From Duganella aquatilis (GTDB lineage: Bacteria > Pseudomonadota > Gammaproteobacteria > Burkholderiales > Burkholderiaceae_D): a stretch of 64,000 nucleotides of DNA. The notes beneath the pieces are model-generated. The model did no database searches. It was given only the letters and a program-made list of their open reading frames with translations, and was not told the origin of the DNA. The position numbers and the translations under genes are program-made. Every line of letters begins with the position of its first letter. Position 1 is the first letter of the stretch. This document shows, one piece after another, positions 42,344 through 51,415 of the stretch. The stretch is from assembly GCF_009674565.1 (NCBI RefSeq), contig NZ_WKJL01000006.1, forward strand, positions 62,001 to 126,000, written 5' to 3'.

Positions 42344-44767
42344 ATGCGTCTCCGTTTTCGCAGCCTCGAAACCCGTATCGTCACGCTGTTCCTGGCGCTG
42401 ATCGTGGCTGTCCAGGTGGTCGGCCTGCTGGTGATCCAGCGCGGCATCGACAACAACGCCCGCCTCGCCATCAGCAGTGAACTGGGCAACGGCTCCAAGA
42501 TCTTCCGCCGCCTGCTGGACCAGAATGCGCAGAACCTGCGCTTCGGCGCGCGCCTGCTGGCGCGCGACACGGCCTTCGTCGCCGCCATCGGCAACAACGA
42601 CGAAAGCGACCGCGCCACCATCGAGTCGGCGCTGGCCAACAGCGGCCGCCGCATCAAGGCGTCGCTGACCATGCTGATCGGCGACGACCGCAAGATCAGC
42701 GTCTCGACCAACCCGGCGCAGGCGGCCGGGCTGGAAAAAATGGCGCTGTCGATGCTGGACGCGGCCGAAGCGGCCGACGGCGCGATCGGCATCGCCATCG
42801 TCGACCACCGGCCGTTCCAGATCGTCGCCATGCCGGTCAAGGCGCCGATCACCATCGGCTGGATCGTGATGACCTTCCCGATCGACCGCCAACTGGCCGG
42901 CGACATGCGCGAAGTCAGTTCGCTGCACACCACGGTGCTGACCCGCGACACGCAGGGCAAGTGGCTGTCGGCCGGTTCCACCTTTGTTGGTCCGTCGGCG
43001 CAGGAAGTGGTCGACCAGCTGCAGGCGCGCGGCGCCAAGGCGCCCGACGGCCCGTTCGACATCACGGTGGAAGCCTCGCAGTACAGCGCGCGCCTGATGT
43101 CGATCGGCGAGGACAACGGCCAGACCGCCAGCGTGCTGCTGGCGCGTTCCATCGATGAAGCCACCGCCGAATACCGCCGCCTGGAGCGCTGGCTGATCGG
43201 CCTGACGCTGGGCGGCATCTTCGCCTCGGCGCTGGCCATCGTGTTTACCGCCAAGCGCATCGCCCAGCCGATCAGCGAGCTGGCGGTTACCGCCAAGCGG
43301 CTGGAGCAGGGCGACTACAAGGTGTCGATCGACAGCCGGCGCGAAGACGAAATCGGCCAGCTGGCGCATGCCTTCGACGCCATGCGCGAAGGGATCGCCA
43401 AGCGCGAACAGGAAATCCGCCGCCTGGCGTACTGGGACACGCTGACCAACCTGCCGAACCGCGCGCAGTTCGTGCTGCTGCTGAACGACGCGCTGCTCAA
43501 CGCGCGCGGCCGCGAGGAAGCCTTGTTCGTGCTGATGATGGACCTGGACCGCTTCAAGCACGTCAACGACGTCATGGGGCACAGTTTCGGCGACGCGCTG
43601 CTGCGCCAGGTGGCGGGCCGCCTGCAGCTGCTGCTGGCGAACCGCCGCCAGTCGTCGGCGCAGGTGGCGCGCCTGGGCGGCGACGAATTCGCCGTGCTGC
43701 TGCCGGCCGCAGACATGGACGCCGCGCAGCAGATGGCCGCCGAAATCCTGCAGGCGCTGGAAACCCCGCTGTCGCTGGAAGACCAGATGGTCGACATCGG
43801 CGCGGGCCTCGGCATCGCCGGCTATCCGGCACACGCCGACGACGGCGAGACCTTGTTGAGCATGGCCGAGGTAGCGATGTACGCCGCCAAGCAGCGCAAC
43901 GATGGCGCCGTGGTGTACGACGCGGCGATGGACAAGTCCAGCGCCAAGAGCCTGTCGCTGCTGACGGAACTGCGCAACGCCATCGAGCGCCACGAGTTCC
44001 GCCTGCACGTGCAGCCGAAGATTTCGCTCGACACCGGCAAGGTGGTGGGCATGGAGTCGCTGGTGCGCTGGGTGCATCCGGAGCGCGGCAACGTATTCCC
44101 CGACGAGTTCATTCCATTCGCCGAGCAGACCGGCTTCATCCGCATCCTGACGCGCTGGGTGATGGAAAAGTCGGCCGAGTTGTGCCGCGAGCTGGCCAGC
44201 AAGGGCCATCACCTGAAGGTGTCGGTCAACCTGTCCACGCGCGACCTGCTGGACCAGGACCTGCCGGCCAAATTCGCCGACCTGCTGGCGCGCCACAAGC
44301 TGACGCCTGGCTCGTTCTGCCTGGAGATCACCGAGAGCGCCATCATGGACGATCCGGTGCGCGCGCAGCATACGCTGGAGCGCCTGAGCGCCATGGGCCT
44401 CGACCTGTCGATCGACGATTTCGGCACCGGCTATTCGTCGCTGGCCTACCTGAAACGGCTGCCGGTGGATGAACTGAAGATCGACAAATCCTTTGTGCTG
44501 AACATGGAGAAGGACGAGGGCGACACCAAGATCGTGCGCTCCACCATCGACCTTGGCCACAACATGGGCCTGCGCGTGGTGGCCGAGGGCATCGAAAGCG
44601 AAGCGGTGTGGCGCCTGCTGGCGGAACTCGGCTGCGACCAGGGCCAGGGCTACTTCATGAGTCGTCCGATTCCGGCCGACCAGATGATCCCGTGGCTGGA
44701 GAAATGGCGGCCGCCGGTATCCGTCGCGGCGCCGGCCGACGAGGCGGATGTCAGCTACGCCAAATAA
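42344..44767 (+). CDS. Membrane sensor with HAMP, GGDEF and EAL domains
   Basis: 807 residues. Membrane helix near residue 10-32, a periplasmic double-Cache-like region to about 280, second helix (GLTLGGIFASALAIVF), HAMP (IAQPISELAVTAKRLEQGDY), GGDEF domain with intact RLGGDEFAVLL, and EAL domain with MESLVRW, VSVNLSTRDL, EITESAI, IDDFGTGYSSL, ELKIDKSF and VVAEGIES. Both halves look catalytically competent (ESL for EAL). It senses a periplasmic signal and adjusts cyclic-di-GMP. The immediately upstream cupredoxin is a candidate signal protein. Confidence 0.93.
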   Translation: MRLRFRSLETRIVTLFLALIVAVQVVGLLVIQRGIDNNARLAISSELGNGSKIFRRLLDQNAQNLRFGARLLARDTAFVAAIGNNDESDRATIESALANSGRRIKASLTMLIGDDRKISVSTNPAQAAGLEKMALSMLDAAEAADGAIGIAIVDHRPFQIVAMPVKAPITIGWIVMTFPIDRQLAGDMREVSSLHTTVLTRDTQGKWLSAGSTFVGPSAQEVVDQLQARGAKAPDGPFDITVEASQYSARLMSIGEDNGQTASVLLARSIDEATAEYRRLERWLIGLTLGGIFASALAIVFTAKRIAQPISELAVTAKRLEQGDYKVSIDSRREDEIGQLAHAFDAMREGIAKREQEIRRLAYWDTLTNLPNRAQFVLLLNDALLNARGREEALFVLMMDLDRFKHVNDVMGHSFGDALLRQVAGRLQLLLANRRQSSAQVARLGGDEFAVLLPAADMDAAQQMAAEILQALETPLSLEDQMVDIGAGLGIAGYPAHADDGETLLSMAEVAMYAAKQRNDGAVVYDAAMDKSSAKSLSLLTELRNAIERHEFRLHVQPKISLDTGKVVGMESLVRWVHPERGNVFPDEFIPFAEQTGFIRILTRWVMEKSAELCRELASKGHHLKVSVNLSTRDLLDQDLPAKFADLLARHKLTPGSFCLEITESAIMDDPVRAQHTLERLSAMGLDLSIDDFGTGYSSLAYLKRLPVDELKIDKSFVLNMEKDEGDTKIVRSTIDLGHNMGLRVVAEGIESEAVWRLLAELGCDQGQGYFMSRPIPADQMIPWLEKWRPPVSVAAPADEADVSYAK

Positions 44768-44849
44768 AGGACTTTGCCGTTTTGCTAAGATGGCCGCTTC
44801 CAGTTATGATCTGTGTTCCTGATGAACCCTACTTGGATACGGATCACAC

Positions 44850-47015
44850 ATGCAACGAAAAGCACTTCTGGCTTCATTGATCATCTCCCAGGCCGCCATG
44901 GCGCAAACCTGCCCGGTCTCCGGCCCCGCAATCAACTATCCGGTGACGCGCACCGTGGACCAGCAGGACAACTACCACGGCACCGTCATCGCCGATCCCT
45001 ATCGCTGGCTGGAAGATGCCAACAGCGCCGAGACCAAGGACTGGGTGGTGGCGCAAAACCAGCTGACCCAGAGCTATCTGGCGCAGATTCCGAACCGCGA
45101 GGCGATCAAGACGCGCCTGACCAAGCTTTGGAACTTCGAACGCTTCACCGTGCCGTTCAAGGAAGGCGGCCGTTATTTCTACAGCCGTAACGACGGCCTG
45201 CAAAACCAGTCGGTGCTGTACACCATGAAGACGCTGGCCGACGTGCCGCGTTTGCTGCTCGATCCGAACACGCTGGCCGCCGACGGCACCGTGGCGCTGG
45301 CCGGACTGGCGGTCAGCCCGAACGGCAAATACCTGGCCTACAGCACGGCCGCTTCCGGCTCCGACTGGAACGAAATCAAGGTGCGCGACATCGACAGCGG
45401 CAAGGATGTCGAGGACCACATCAAGTGGGTCAAGTTCTCGCGCACCGCGTGGCTGCATGACGGTTCCGGCTTCTTCTACAGCCGCTACGACGAACCGAAG
45501 GAAGCCACCAAGCTGGCCGACGTCAATTACTTCCAGAAGCTGTACTTCCACAAACTGGGCACGCCGCAAAGCGCGGACACGCTGGTGTACGAACGTCCGG
45601 ACCACAAGGACTGGGGCTTCGGCGCCGAGGTCACCGAGGATGGCCGCTTCCTGATCATCAACGCCTCGCAAGGGACGGAGAACAAGAACCGCGTCTACTA
45701 CAAGGATTTGAGCAGGAAGGATGCGCCGGTGGTCGGCCTGCTGGAGGACTTCGACGCCGCCTATGACTTCATCGGCAACGACGGCGCGGTGTTCCTGTTC
45801 CGCACCGAGCGCAATGCGCCGCGCGGCCGCATCGTCAGCATCGACACCCGCAAGCCGGGTGTGCTGAACTGGAAGCAGATCGTCCCCGAAGGCGGCAACA
45901 CCATGGTGTCGGCGTCGGTGGTCAACAACCAGCTGCTGGTGGACTACCTGAGCGACGCCCACAGCCTGGTCAAGGTCTACGACCTGAAAGGCAAGGCATT
46001 GCACGACATCGAACTGCCGGGCCTCGGCACCGCCGGCGGTTTCGGCGGCAAGCGCGCGGACACCGAGACCTTCTACTCGTACACCAGCTTCACCACGCCA
46101 AGCACCATCTACCGCTACGACCTGAAGGCCAACAAGAGCAGCGTGTACCGCGAGCCGAAAGTGGACTTCGATCCAGCGGCGTTTGAAACCCGCCAGGAGT
46201 TTTTCACCTCGCGTGACGGCACCAAGGTGCCGATGTTCATCGTTTCGAAAAAAGGCCTGAAGCTGGACGGCAGCAACCCGACCTACCTGTACGGCTACGG
46301 CGGCTTCAATATCTCGCTGACGCCGAGCTTCTCGGTGGCCAACCTGGCGTGGCTGGAAATGGGCGGGGTCTACGTGATGGCCAACCTGCGCGGCGGCGGC
46401 GAATACGGCGAATCGTGGCACGCGGCCGGCACCAAGCTGCAAAAGCAGAACGTGTTCGACGACTTCATCGGCGCGGCCGAATGGCTGGTGGCGCACAAGG
46501 TGACGTCGCCGGCCAAGCTGTCGATCGGCGGCGGCAGCAACGGCGGCCTGCTGGTGGGCGCGGCGATGACGCAGCGTCCGGACCTGTTCGCGGCGGCGAT
46601 TCCACAGGTGGGCGTGATGGACATGCTGCGTTTCCACAAATTCACCATCGGCTGGGCATGGACCTCGGACTACGGCTCGTCCGACAACGCGGACGAGTTC
46701 AAGGCGCTGGTCAAGTACTCGCCGCTGCATAACCTGAAGAAGGGTACCTGCTACCCGGCCACCATGATTACCACCGCCGACCACGACGACCGCGTGGTGC
46801 CGGCCCACAGCTTCAAGTTTGCCGCCACCGCGCAGGCCGACCAGGCGCCCGGCGGCGCGCCGATTCTGATCCGCATCGAGAGCAAGGCCGGTCATGGCGC
46901 CGGCAAGCCGACCACCAAGCAGATCGAGGAAGTGGCGGACCGCTGGGGCTTCCTGTCGCGCGCGCTGAAGATGGATGCCGGCGCCGACGTCGCCAAAGCT
47001 TTGGGGCAGCAGTGA
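44850..47015 (+). CDS. Prolyl oligopeptidase-family serine peptidase (S9A), exported
   Basis: 721 residues with a short signal peptide (to about residue 19, AAMAQ). An N-terminal seven-blade propeller (about 75-460) precedes the alpha/beta-hydrolase domain. The nucleophile is Ser563 in GGGSNGGLLVGA, preceded by the oxyanion-side GGGEYGESWH; a candidate acid and His lie in DHDDRVVPAHS and SKAGHGAGKPT. It cleaves short peptides after proline, probably in the periplasm. It is followed directly by a metalloprotease gene (TGATG overlap), suggesting a peptide-degrading pair. Confidence 0.94.
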   Translation: MQRKALLASLIISQAAMAQTCPVSGPAINYPVTRTVDQQDNYHGTVIADPYRWLEDANSAETKDWVVAQNQLTQSYLAQIPNREAIKTRLTKLWNFERFTVPFKEGGRYFYSRNDGLQNQSVLYTMKTLADVPRLLLDPNTLAADGTVALAGLAVSPNGKYLAYSTAASGSDWNEIKVRDIDSGKDVEDHIKWVKFSRTAWLHDGSGFFYSRYDEPKEATKLADVNYFQKLYFHKLGTPQSADTLVYERPDHKDWGFGAEVTEDGRFLIINASQGTENKNRVYYKDLSRKDAPVVGLLEDFDAAYDFIGNDGAVFLFRTERNAPRGRIVSIDTRKPGVLNWKQIVPEGGNTMVSASVVNNQLLVDYLSDAHSLVKVYDLKGKALHDIELPGLGTAGGFGGKRADTETFYSYTSFTTPSTIYRYDLKANKSSVYREPKVDFDPAAFETRQEFFTSRDGTKVPMFIVSKKGLKLDGSNPTYLYGYGGFNISLTPSFSVANLAWLEMGGVYVMANLRGGGEYGESWHAAGTKLQKQNVFDDFIGAAEWLVAHKVTSPAKLSIGGGSNGGLLVGAAMTQRPDLFAAAIPQVGVMDMLRFHKFTIGWAWTSDYGSSDNADEFKALVKYSPLHNLKKGTCYPATMITTADHDDRVVPAHSFKFAATAQADQAPGGAPILIRIESKAGHGAGKPTTKQIEEVADRWGFLSRALKMDAGADVAKALGQQ

Positions 47016-49525
47016 TGCGGGCCGCGCCAGCCGCCGCGCCGCTGCTGTTGGCGGCGCTGATGATGGGCGCCGTACCGATGGCGGTTGCGCCGGCTGCCGC
47101 CGCCTCCGCGCCCGCCGCCACGACGTCCAACGGTCCCGCCGCCAGGCCGATCGCCGAAGCCACGCGCGGCCTGCAAGCGCAGCCCGGCTTTATCGACGTC
47201 TGGCGCGATACCGACAAGGGCAGGGTGCTGCTGTCGGTCGCCGCGCTGGAACAGCCGTTTCTGTTGCTAAGTTCCTTGCCGTATGCGCTGGGTTCCAACG
47301 ACGTCGGCCTCGATCGCGGCCAGCCGGGCGATATGCGCATGGTGCATTTCGAGAAGCACGGCGCCAGGCTGTTCCTCGTGCAGGAAAACACCGGCTACAT
47401 CGCCGCCTCGGAGGACAAGGATGAACGCGCCGCCGTCAAGGAGTCGTTCGCCAGCGCGGTGCTGTGGTCCGGCGATATCGTCGCCAGCGACAACGACCGT
47501 TACCTGATCGACTTCTCCAGCTTCCTGCTGGCCGACCGTCACGGCGTCGGCGCACGCCTGGCCGCCGCCAGGCAGGGCGCGTATGCGGTCGATGTGGCGC
47601 GCAGCGCGGTGCTGGCGGCCGACGCCAGAGCCTTTCCCGACAATGTCGAACTCGAATCGCTGCTGACCTGCGCCGGTCCGGGGCAGGCCGACTACGTGCG
47701 GCAAGTCGCCGCCGATCCGGCCAGCCTGTCGCTGCGCCAGCGTATCAGCATGGTGCGGCTGCCGCGCCTGGACGCCAGTTCCGGCTGGCAGCCGCGCGCC
47801 TATCACCCGTTCTCCGGCGGCTTCGACGTCAACTACTTCGATTTCGCCACGCCGCTGGCCAGCAGCATCGACGTGCACTGGCAAGTGCGCCATCGGCTGG
47901 AGAAGACCGATCCGGCCGCCGCCGTCAGCACGGTCAAGAAGCCGATTGTCTTTTACGTCGATCGCGGTGCGCCCGAACCGGTGCGCTCGGCCCTGATCGA
48001 AGGCGCCTCGTGGTGGGCCAGCGCTTTCGAAAAGGCCGGCTTCAAGGACGCCTATCGCGTCGAGCTGCTGCCCGAAGGCGTCGATGCGATGGATATTCGC
48101 TACAACATCATCCACTGGGTGCACCGCGCCACGCGCGGCTGGTCCTACGGCAGCGCGCTGACCGATCCGCGCACCGGCCAGATCCTGCGCGGCGCCGTCA
48201 CGCTTGGATCGCAGCGCGTGCGGCAGGACATCCTGATCGCCGAGAGCCTGCTGGCTCCCTACGGCAAGAATGCGCCGGCCGACAAGCAAAAGCTGGCCGA
48301 GGAAATGGCGCTGGCCCGCCTGCGCCAGCTGTCCGCGCACGAGGTCGGCCATGCGCTCGGCTTCGCGCACAACTTCGCCGCCAGCCGCATGGGCAATGGC
48401 TCGGTGATGGATTATCCGCATCCCATCCTCAAGCTGAACGACAAAGGCGAAGTTGACCTGGCCAACGCCTACGGCGTCGGCGTCGGCCCGTGGGACGATT
48501 ACATCGTCAAGTACATCTACGGCGATTTCGGCGGCGGCGCGCAGGAACAGGCTGCGTTGGCCAGGCTGCGCGGCGACGCCCACGCGGCCGGCATGTTGTA
48601 CTCCAGCGACCAGGACGACCGCTTGCCGGGCGCCAGCCATCCCGACGGCCTGCTGTGGGACTTCGGTCCGGATACGCTGAAGACCTGGGATCAGCTGGGC
48701 GCGGTGCGGCAGCGCGCGCTGCAAACCTTCTCGCCCGATGTGCTGCCGGACGCGCGCCAGATCGGCGAACTGGAAGCGCGTCTGGTGCCGGTCTACCTGC
48801 TGCAGCGCTATCAAGGCGAGGCCGTGGCGCGCCTGATCGGCGGCGGGGAATTCGACTACGCCAGTGCCGGCGACATCAAGGCGGGCATCGCCAGCGCCGG
48901 CGTCAAGGTCACGCCGGCGGCGGTGCAGCGCCAGGCGCTGAACAAGCTGACCGACACCCTGCGCGCCGAATACCTGGCGCTGCCGGCCAAGGTGCTGGAC
49001 GTGCTGACGCCACCGGCGGCTGGCTACGAGCGCGGCCGCGAATACTTCGCCACCCGCATGGACTCGGTGTTCGACGCCTTCTCGATCGCCGAGGCCGGCG
49101 CCGCGCAGACCGCCGGTTTCCTGCTGGACGCCGGTCGCGTCAACCGCCTCGCATGGCAGCACGCGCGCGATGCGCAGCAGCCCGGCGTGCAGGAGGCGCT
49201 GTCGCTGCTGCTGGCCAAAACCTGGAGGCGCGAGCCGGTGCCGGCCTCCGTGGTTGGCGGCGAAGCGGTACAGCTGGCGGCCGACTGGGTGGTGGTCGAT
49301 GGTTTGCTGAATCTGCTCGACGGCGCCAAGCTGCATCCGCAGGCCGCTGCGGAAGTGCGGGCGTCGGTGCGCGAGCTGGTGCGGTGGCTGAACAACAATC
49401 CGGGCAAGGGCGTGATCGCCGACAGCCGCAGGCAGGCCGCCGAGCACATGGCCGCGTACTTGAACGATCCACGTAGCGTCAAGCTGCGCTCGCTGCCGGT
49501 GGTGCCGCCAGGCGCGCCGATCTAG
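47015..49525 (+). CDS. Zinc-dependent metalloprotease (DUF5117/DUF4953 type), exported
   Basis: 836 residues from ATG 47015, overlapping the preceding stop as TGATG; a GTG one codon upstream is open. The signal region is Ala-rich, to about residue 30. The extended zinc motif H442-EVGHALGFAHNF marks a metzincin-type protease, followed by SVMDYPHP with the Met-turn. The N-terminal QPGFIDVWRDTDKGRVLLSV and RMVHFEKHG segments match the DUF5117/5118 region. Likely acts in the periplasm or outside the cell, together with the S9 peptidase upstream. Confidence 0.9.
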   Translation: MRAAPAAAPLLLAALMMGAVPMAVAPAAAASAPAATTSNGPAARPIAEATRGLQAQPGFIDVWRDTDKGRVLLSVAALEQPFLLLSSLPYALGSNDVGLDRGQPGDMRMVHFEKHGARLFLVQENTGYIAASEDKDERAAVKESFASAVLWSGDIVASDNDRYLIDFSSFLLADRHGVGARLAAARQGAYAVDVARSAVLAADARAFPDNVELESLLTCAGPGQADYVRQVAADPASLSLRQRISMVRLPRLDASSGWQPRAYHPFSGGFDVNYFDFATPLASSIDVHWQVRHRLEKTDPAAAVSTVKKPIVFYVDRGAPEPVRSALIEGASWWASAFEKAGFKDAYRVELLPEGVDAMDIRYNIIHWVHRATRGWSYGSALTDPRTGQILRGAVTLGSQRVRQDILIAESLLAPYGKNAPADKQKLAEEMALARLRQLSAHEVGHALGFAHNFAASRMGNGSVMDYPHPILKLNDKGEVDLANAYGVGVGPWDDYIVKYIYGDFGGGAQEQAALARLRGDAHAAGMLYSSDQDDRLPGASHPDGLLWDFGPDTLKTWDQLGAVRQRALQTFSPDVLPDARQIGELEARLVPVYLLQRYQGEAVARLIGGGEFDYASAGDIKAGIASAGVKVTPAAVQRQALNKLTDTLRAEYLALPAKVLDVLTPPAAGYERGREYFATRMDSVFDAFSIAEAGAAQTAGFLLDAGRVNRLAWQHARDAQQPGVQEALSLLLAKTWRREPVPASVVGGEAVQLAADWVVVDGLLNLLDGAKLHPQAAAEVRASVRELVRWLNNNPGKGVIADSRRQAAEHMAAYLNDPRSVKLRSLPVVPPGAPI

Positions 49526-49541
49526 GCGGTTGACGGCGTGC

Positions 49542-49584
49542 GCACCAAAATGATGCCATATTTCGGTGCGCACGCTGTCGGTGC
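49542..49584 (+). promoter_or_regulatory. Cluster of NtrC-like binding sites upstream of amtB
   Basis: Against the NtrC consensus GCACCA-N3-TGGTGC: GCACCAAAATGATGC (49542-49556) has one mismatch; GCCATATTTCGGTGC (49555-49569) and GCACGCTGTCGGTGC (49570-49584) each have a good half. A fourth, GCACCAAATTGGAAC (49634-49648), overlaps the -24 element. Outer GTGCGCACC and GGTGCGCAC also form an inverted repeat. Position about 90-125 bp upstream of the predicted start of transcription fits an enhancer. Confidence 0.65.
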
Positions 49585-49642
49585 ATAACTTTCCCAAAAA
49601 TAAAAATATAGTTAAATCATAGACTTAAAATTTGCACCAAAT

Positions 49643-49658
49643 TGGAACGGATATTGCT
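49643..49658 (+). promoter_or_regulatory. Sigma-54 promoter for the ammonium transporter
   Basis: TGGAACGGATATTGCT matches TGGCACG-N4-TTGC(A/T) with a single mismatch and has the required GG-N10-GC spacing. Transcription would begin near 49669, about 38 nt before the ATG at 49708. Confidence 0.8.
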
Positions 49659-49707
49659 TTGGTCTACATCTGTTTTAATTTTTTGCATTATTTTGGGGAG
49701 TGATTTG

Positions 49708-50910
49708 ATGGATGGACATAAAGACGGCGCCGACGCATTATTCATTTTGCTCGGCGCCATCATGATATTGGCGATGCACGCCGGCTTTGCCTTCCTGGAG
49801 CTGGGCACGGTACGCAAAAAAAACCAGGTCAATGCGCTGGTCAAGGTACTAGTGGATTTCGCGGTATCGACGATTGCGTATTTCTTTGTCGGCTACAGCA
49901 TCGCCTACGGCATCAATTTCTTTTCCTCGGCCGAAGTGCTCGCCGTCAAGAACGGCTACGAGCTGGTCAAATTCTTCTTCCTGCTGACGTTTGCGGCCGC
50001 GATCCCGGCCATCATCTCGGGCGGCATCGCCGAGCGGGCGCGCTTTCACCCTCAATTGATCGCCACCGCGCTGCTGGTCGGCCTGGTCTACCCATTCTTC
50101 GAAGGCATCGCCTGGAACCAGCGCTTCGGCGTGCAGGCGTGGCTGACGCAGGCGTTTGGCGCCGGTTTTCACGACTTCGCCGGCTCGGTGGTGGTGCACG
50201 CCGTCGGCGGCTGGGTGGCGCTGCCGGCGGTGCTGCTGCTGGGCGCGCGACGCGGCCGCTACATGAAGAACGGCGCGATGGCAGCGCATCCGCCGTCGTC
50301 GATCCCGTTCCTGGCCTTGGGCGCCTGGATCCTGACGGTGGGCTGGTTCGGCTTCAACGTTATGAGCGCGCAGGCGCTGGACAAGATGAACGGGCTGGTA
50401 GCGGTCAACTCGCTGATGGCGATGGTCGGCGGCACGCTGGTGGCGCTGCTGATGGGGAAGAACGATCCGGGCTTCGCCTACAACGGCCCGCTGGCCGGGC
50501 TGGTGGCGGTGTGCGCCGGCTCCGACCTGATGCACCCGCTGGGCGCCCTGGTGGTGGGCGGCATCGCCGGCGCGATCTTCGTCTGGACCTTCACGTTGGC
50601 GCAGAACACATGGAAGATCGACGACGTGCTGGGCGTGTGGCCGCTGCACGGCCTGTGCGGCGCCTGGGGCGGCATCGCCGCCGGCATTTTCGGTCACAAG
50701 GAGCTGGGCGGAATGGGCGGCGTGTCGCTGCTGTCGCAACTGGTGGGCACCGTGATGGGCGTCTCGATCGCGCTGGCTGGCGGCTTCGCCATCTACGGCC
50801 TGTTGAAAGCGACGATGGGCCTGCGGCTCGATCCGGAGGAGGAGTTCCAGGGCGCCGACCTGTCGATCCACCGTATCAGCTCGACGCCGGAACGCGAAGC
50901 CAACTGGTGA
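49708..50910 (+). CDS. amt: Ammonium transporter (Amt family)
   Basis: 400 residues from ATG 49708, chosen for GGGGAG 7 nt upstream and because the sigma-54 promoter lies just before it; a TTG at 49642 would fall inside that promoter. About eleven membrane helices. Signatures: HAGFAFLELGTVRKKNQ, the pore region FHDFAGSVVVHAVGGW with the first pore His, and WPLHGLCGAWGGIAAGIFG with the second. It conducts ammonium into the cell. Regulation by nitrogen through NtrC and sigma-54 is indicated by the upstream sites. No glnK is adjacent, unlike the usual glnK-amtB pair. Confidence 0.94.
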   Translation: MDGHKDGADALFILLGAIMILAMHAGFAFLELGTVRKKNQVNALVKVLVDFAVSTIAYFFVGYSIAYGINFFSSAEVLAVKNGYELVKFFFLLTFAAAIPAIISGGIAERARFHPQLIATALLVGLVYPFFEGIAWNQRFGVQAWLTQAFGAGFHDFAGSVVVHAVGGWVALPAVLLLGARRGRYMKNGAMAAHPPSSIPFLALGAWILTVGWFGFNVMSAQALDKMNGLVAVNSLMAMVGGTLVALLMGKNDPGFAYNGPLAGLVAVCAGSDLMHPLGALVVGGIAGAIFVWTFTLAQNTWKIDDVLGVWPLHGLCGAWGGIAAGIFGHKELGGMGGVSLLSQLVGTVMGVSIALAGGFAIYGLLKATMGLRLDPEEEFQGADLSIHRISSTPEREANW

Positions 50911-50925
50911 CGCGGCGTGTTCGCC

Positions 50926-51415
50926 AGGAGATATCAAAAAATATACTCAATTTGATACTGTTGTGCTATACGGCCGGCCTGGTGATTGTTGCCCACGCCA
51001 GTTATCAACTGCTGTCCAGTATGGCGGTGCACTTGAATAATGTCACCGCCGTGCAGGATCGCGGCTATGCCACTGTCGATTCCGGAGGGAATTTGAATAT
51101 TGGCTCCTTTGCCAATGGCGTCTTTTCGTCCGCTGGCTCGGTAGGGGTGTACCAGGTGGTCACCACCTCCGATTATGCTTATGAAGACTATGCTTTTTCC
51201 TCGGGCGCGACCGCCGGCAGTGCTGCTTTGGCGGTCGACGGTTACCTGAATGCTTTAGCCGCCTCCACCGGCGGTTGGGGAGCGGTTGCCGAAGTCCAAA
51301 GCATCAGCTATGACTTCAGCGTTGCAGCGCTCCCTGCGCTTCCTGTGCCCGAACCGGAAAGCTGGGTATTGCTGTTGGCTGGCCTGAGCCTGACCGCAGT
51401 TCAGCGGTGGATCAC
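50926..51415 (+). pseudogene. Decayed PEP-CTERM protein gene (start lost, 3' end truncated)
   Basis: A frame without stops encodes a signal-peptide-like stretch (NILNLILLCYTAGLVIVAHAS), a small body (TAVQDRGYATVDSGGNLNIG, FSSGATAGSAALAVDGYLNAL) and a PEP-CTERM signal VPEPESWVLLLAGLSLTAV. AGGAG is at 50926-50930, but no ATG, GTG or TTG stands at correct spacing: the sequence reads ATATCA-AAAAAT where ATATCATGAAAAAT would give a normal start, as if TG had been deleted. At the other end the frame runs into the regulator's coding region after Gln-Arg-Trp instead of a basic tail. This fills the 490-bp gap between amt and the XRE gene. Confidence 0.6.

Noticed and set aside
41807-44560. 917-codon open frame antisense to cupredoxin and GGDEF-EAL genes
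   Set aside because: Spans two real genes on the other strand and has shadow composition (His/Arg/Gln/Val).
44874-49597. Two very long antisense open frames over the peptidase genes
   Set aside because: Same shadow composition; catalytic motifs are only in the plus-strand frames.
49642-49707. TTG start giving a 22-residue longer ammonium transporter
   Set aside because: The extension would overlap the sigma-54 promoter, and a strong Shine-Dalgarno stands before ATG 49708.
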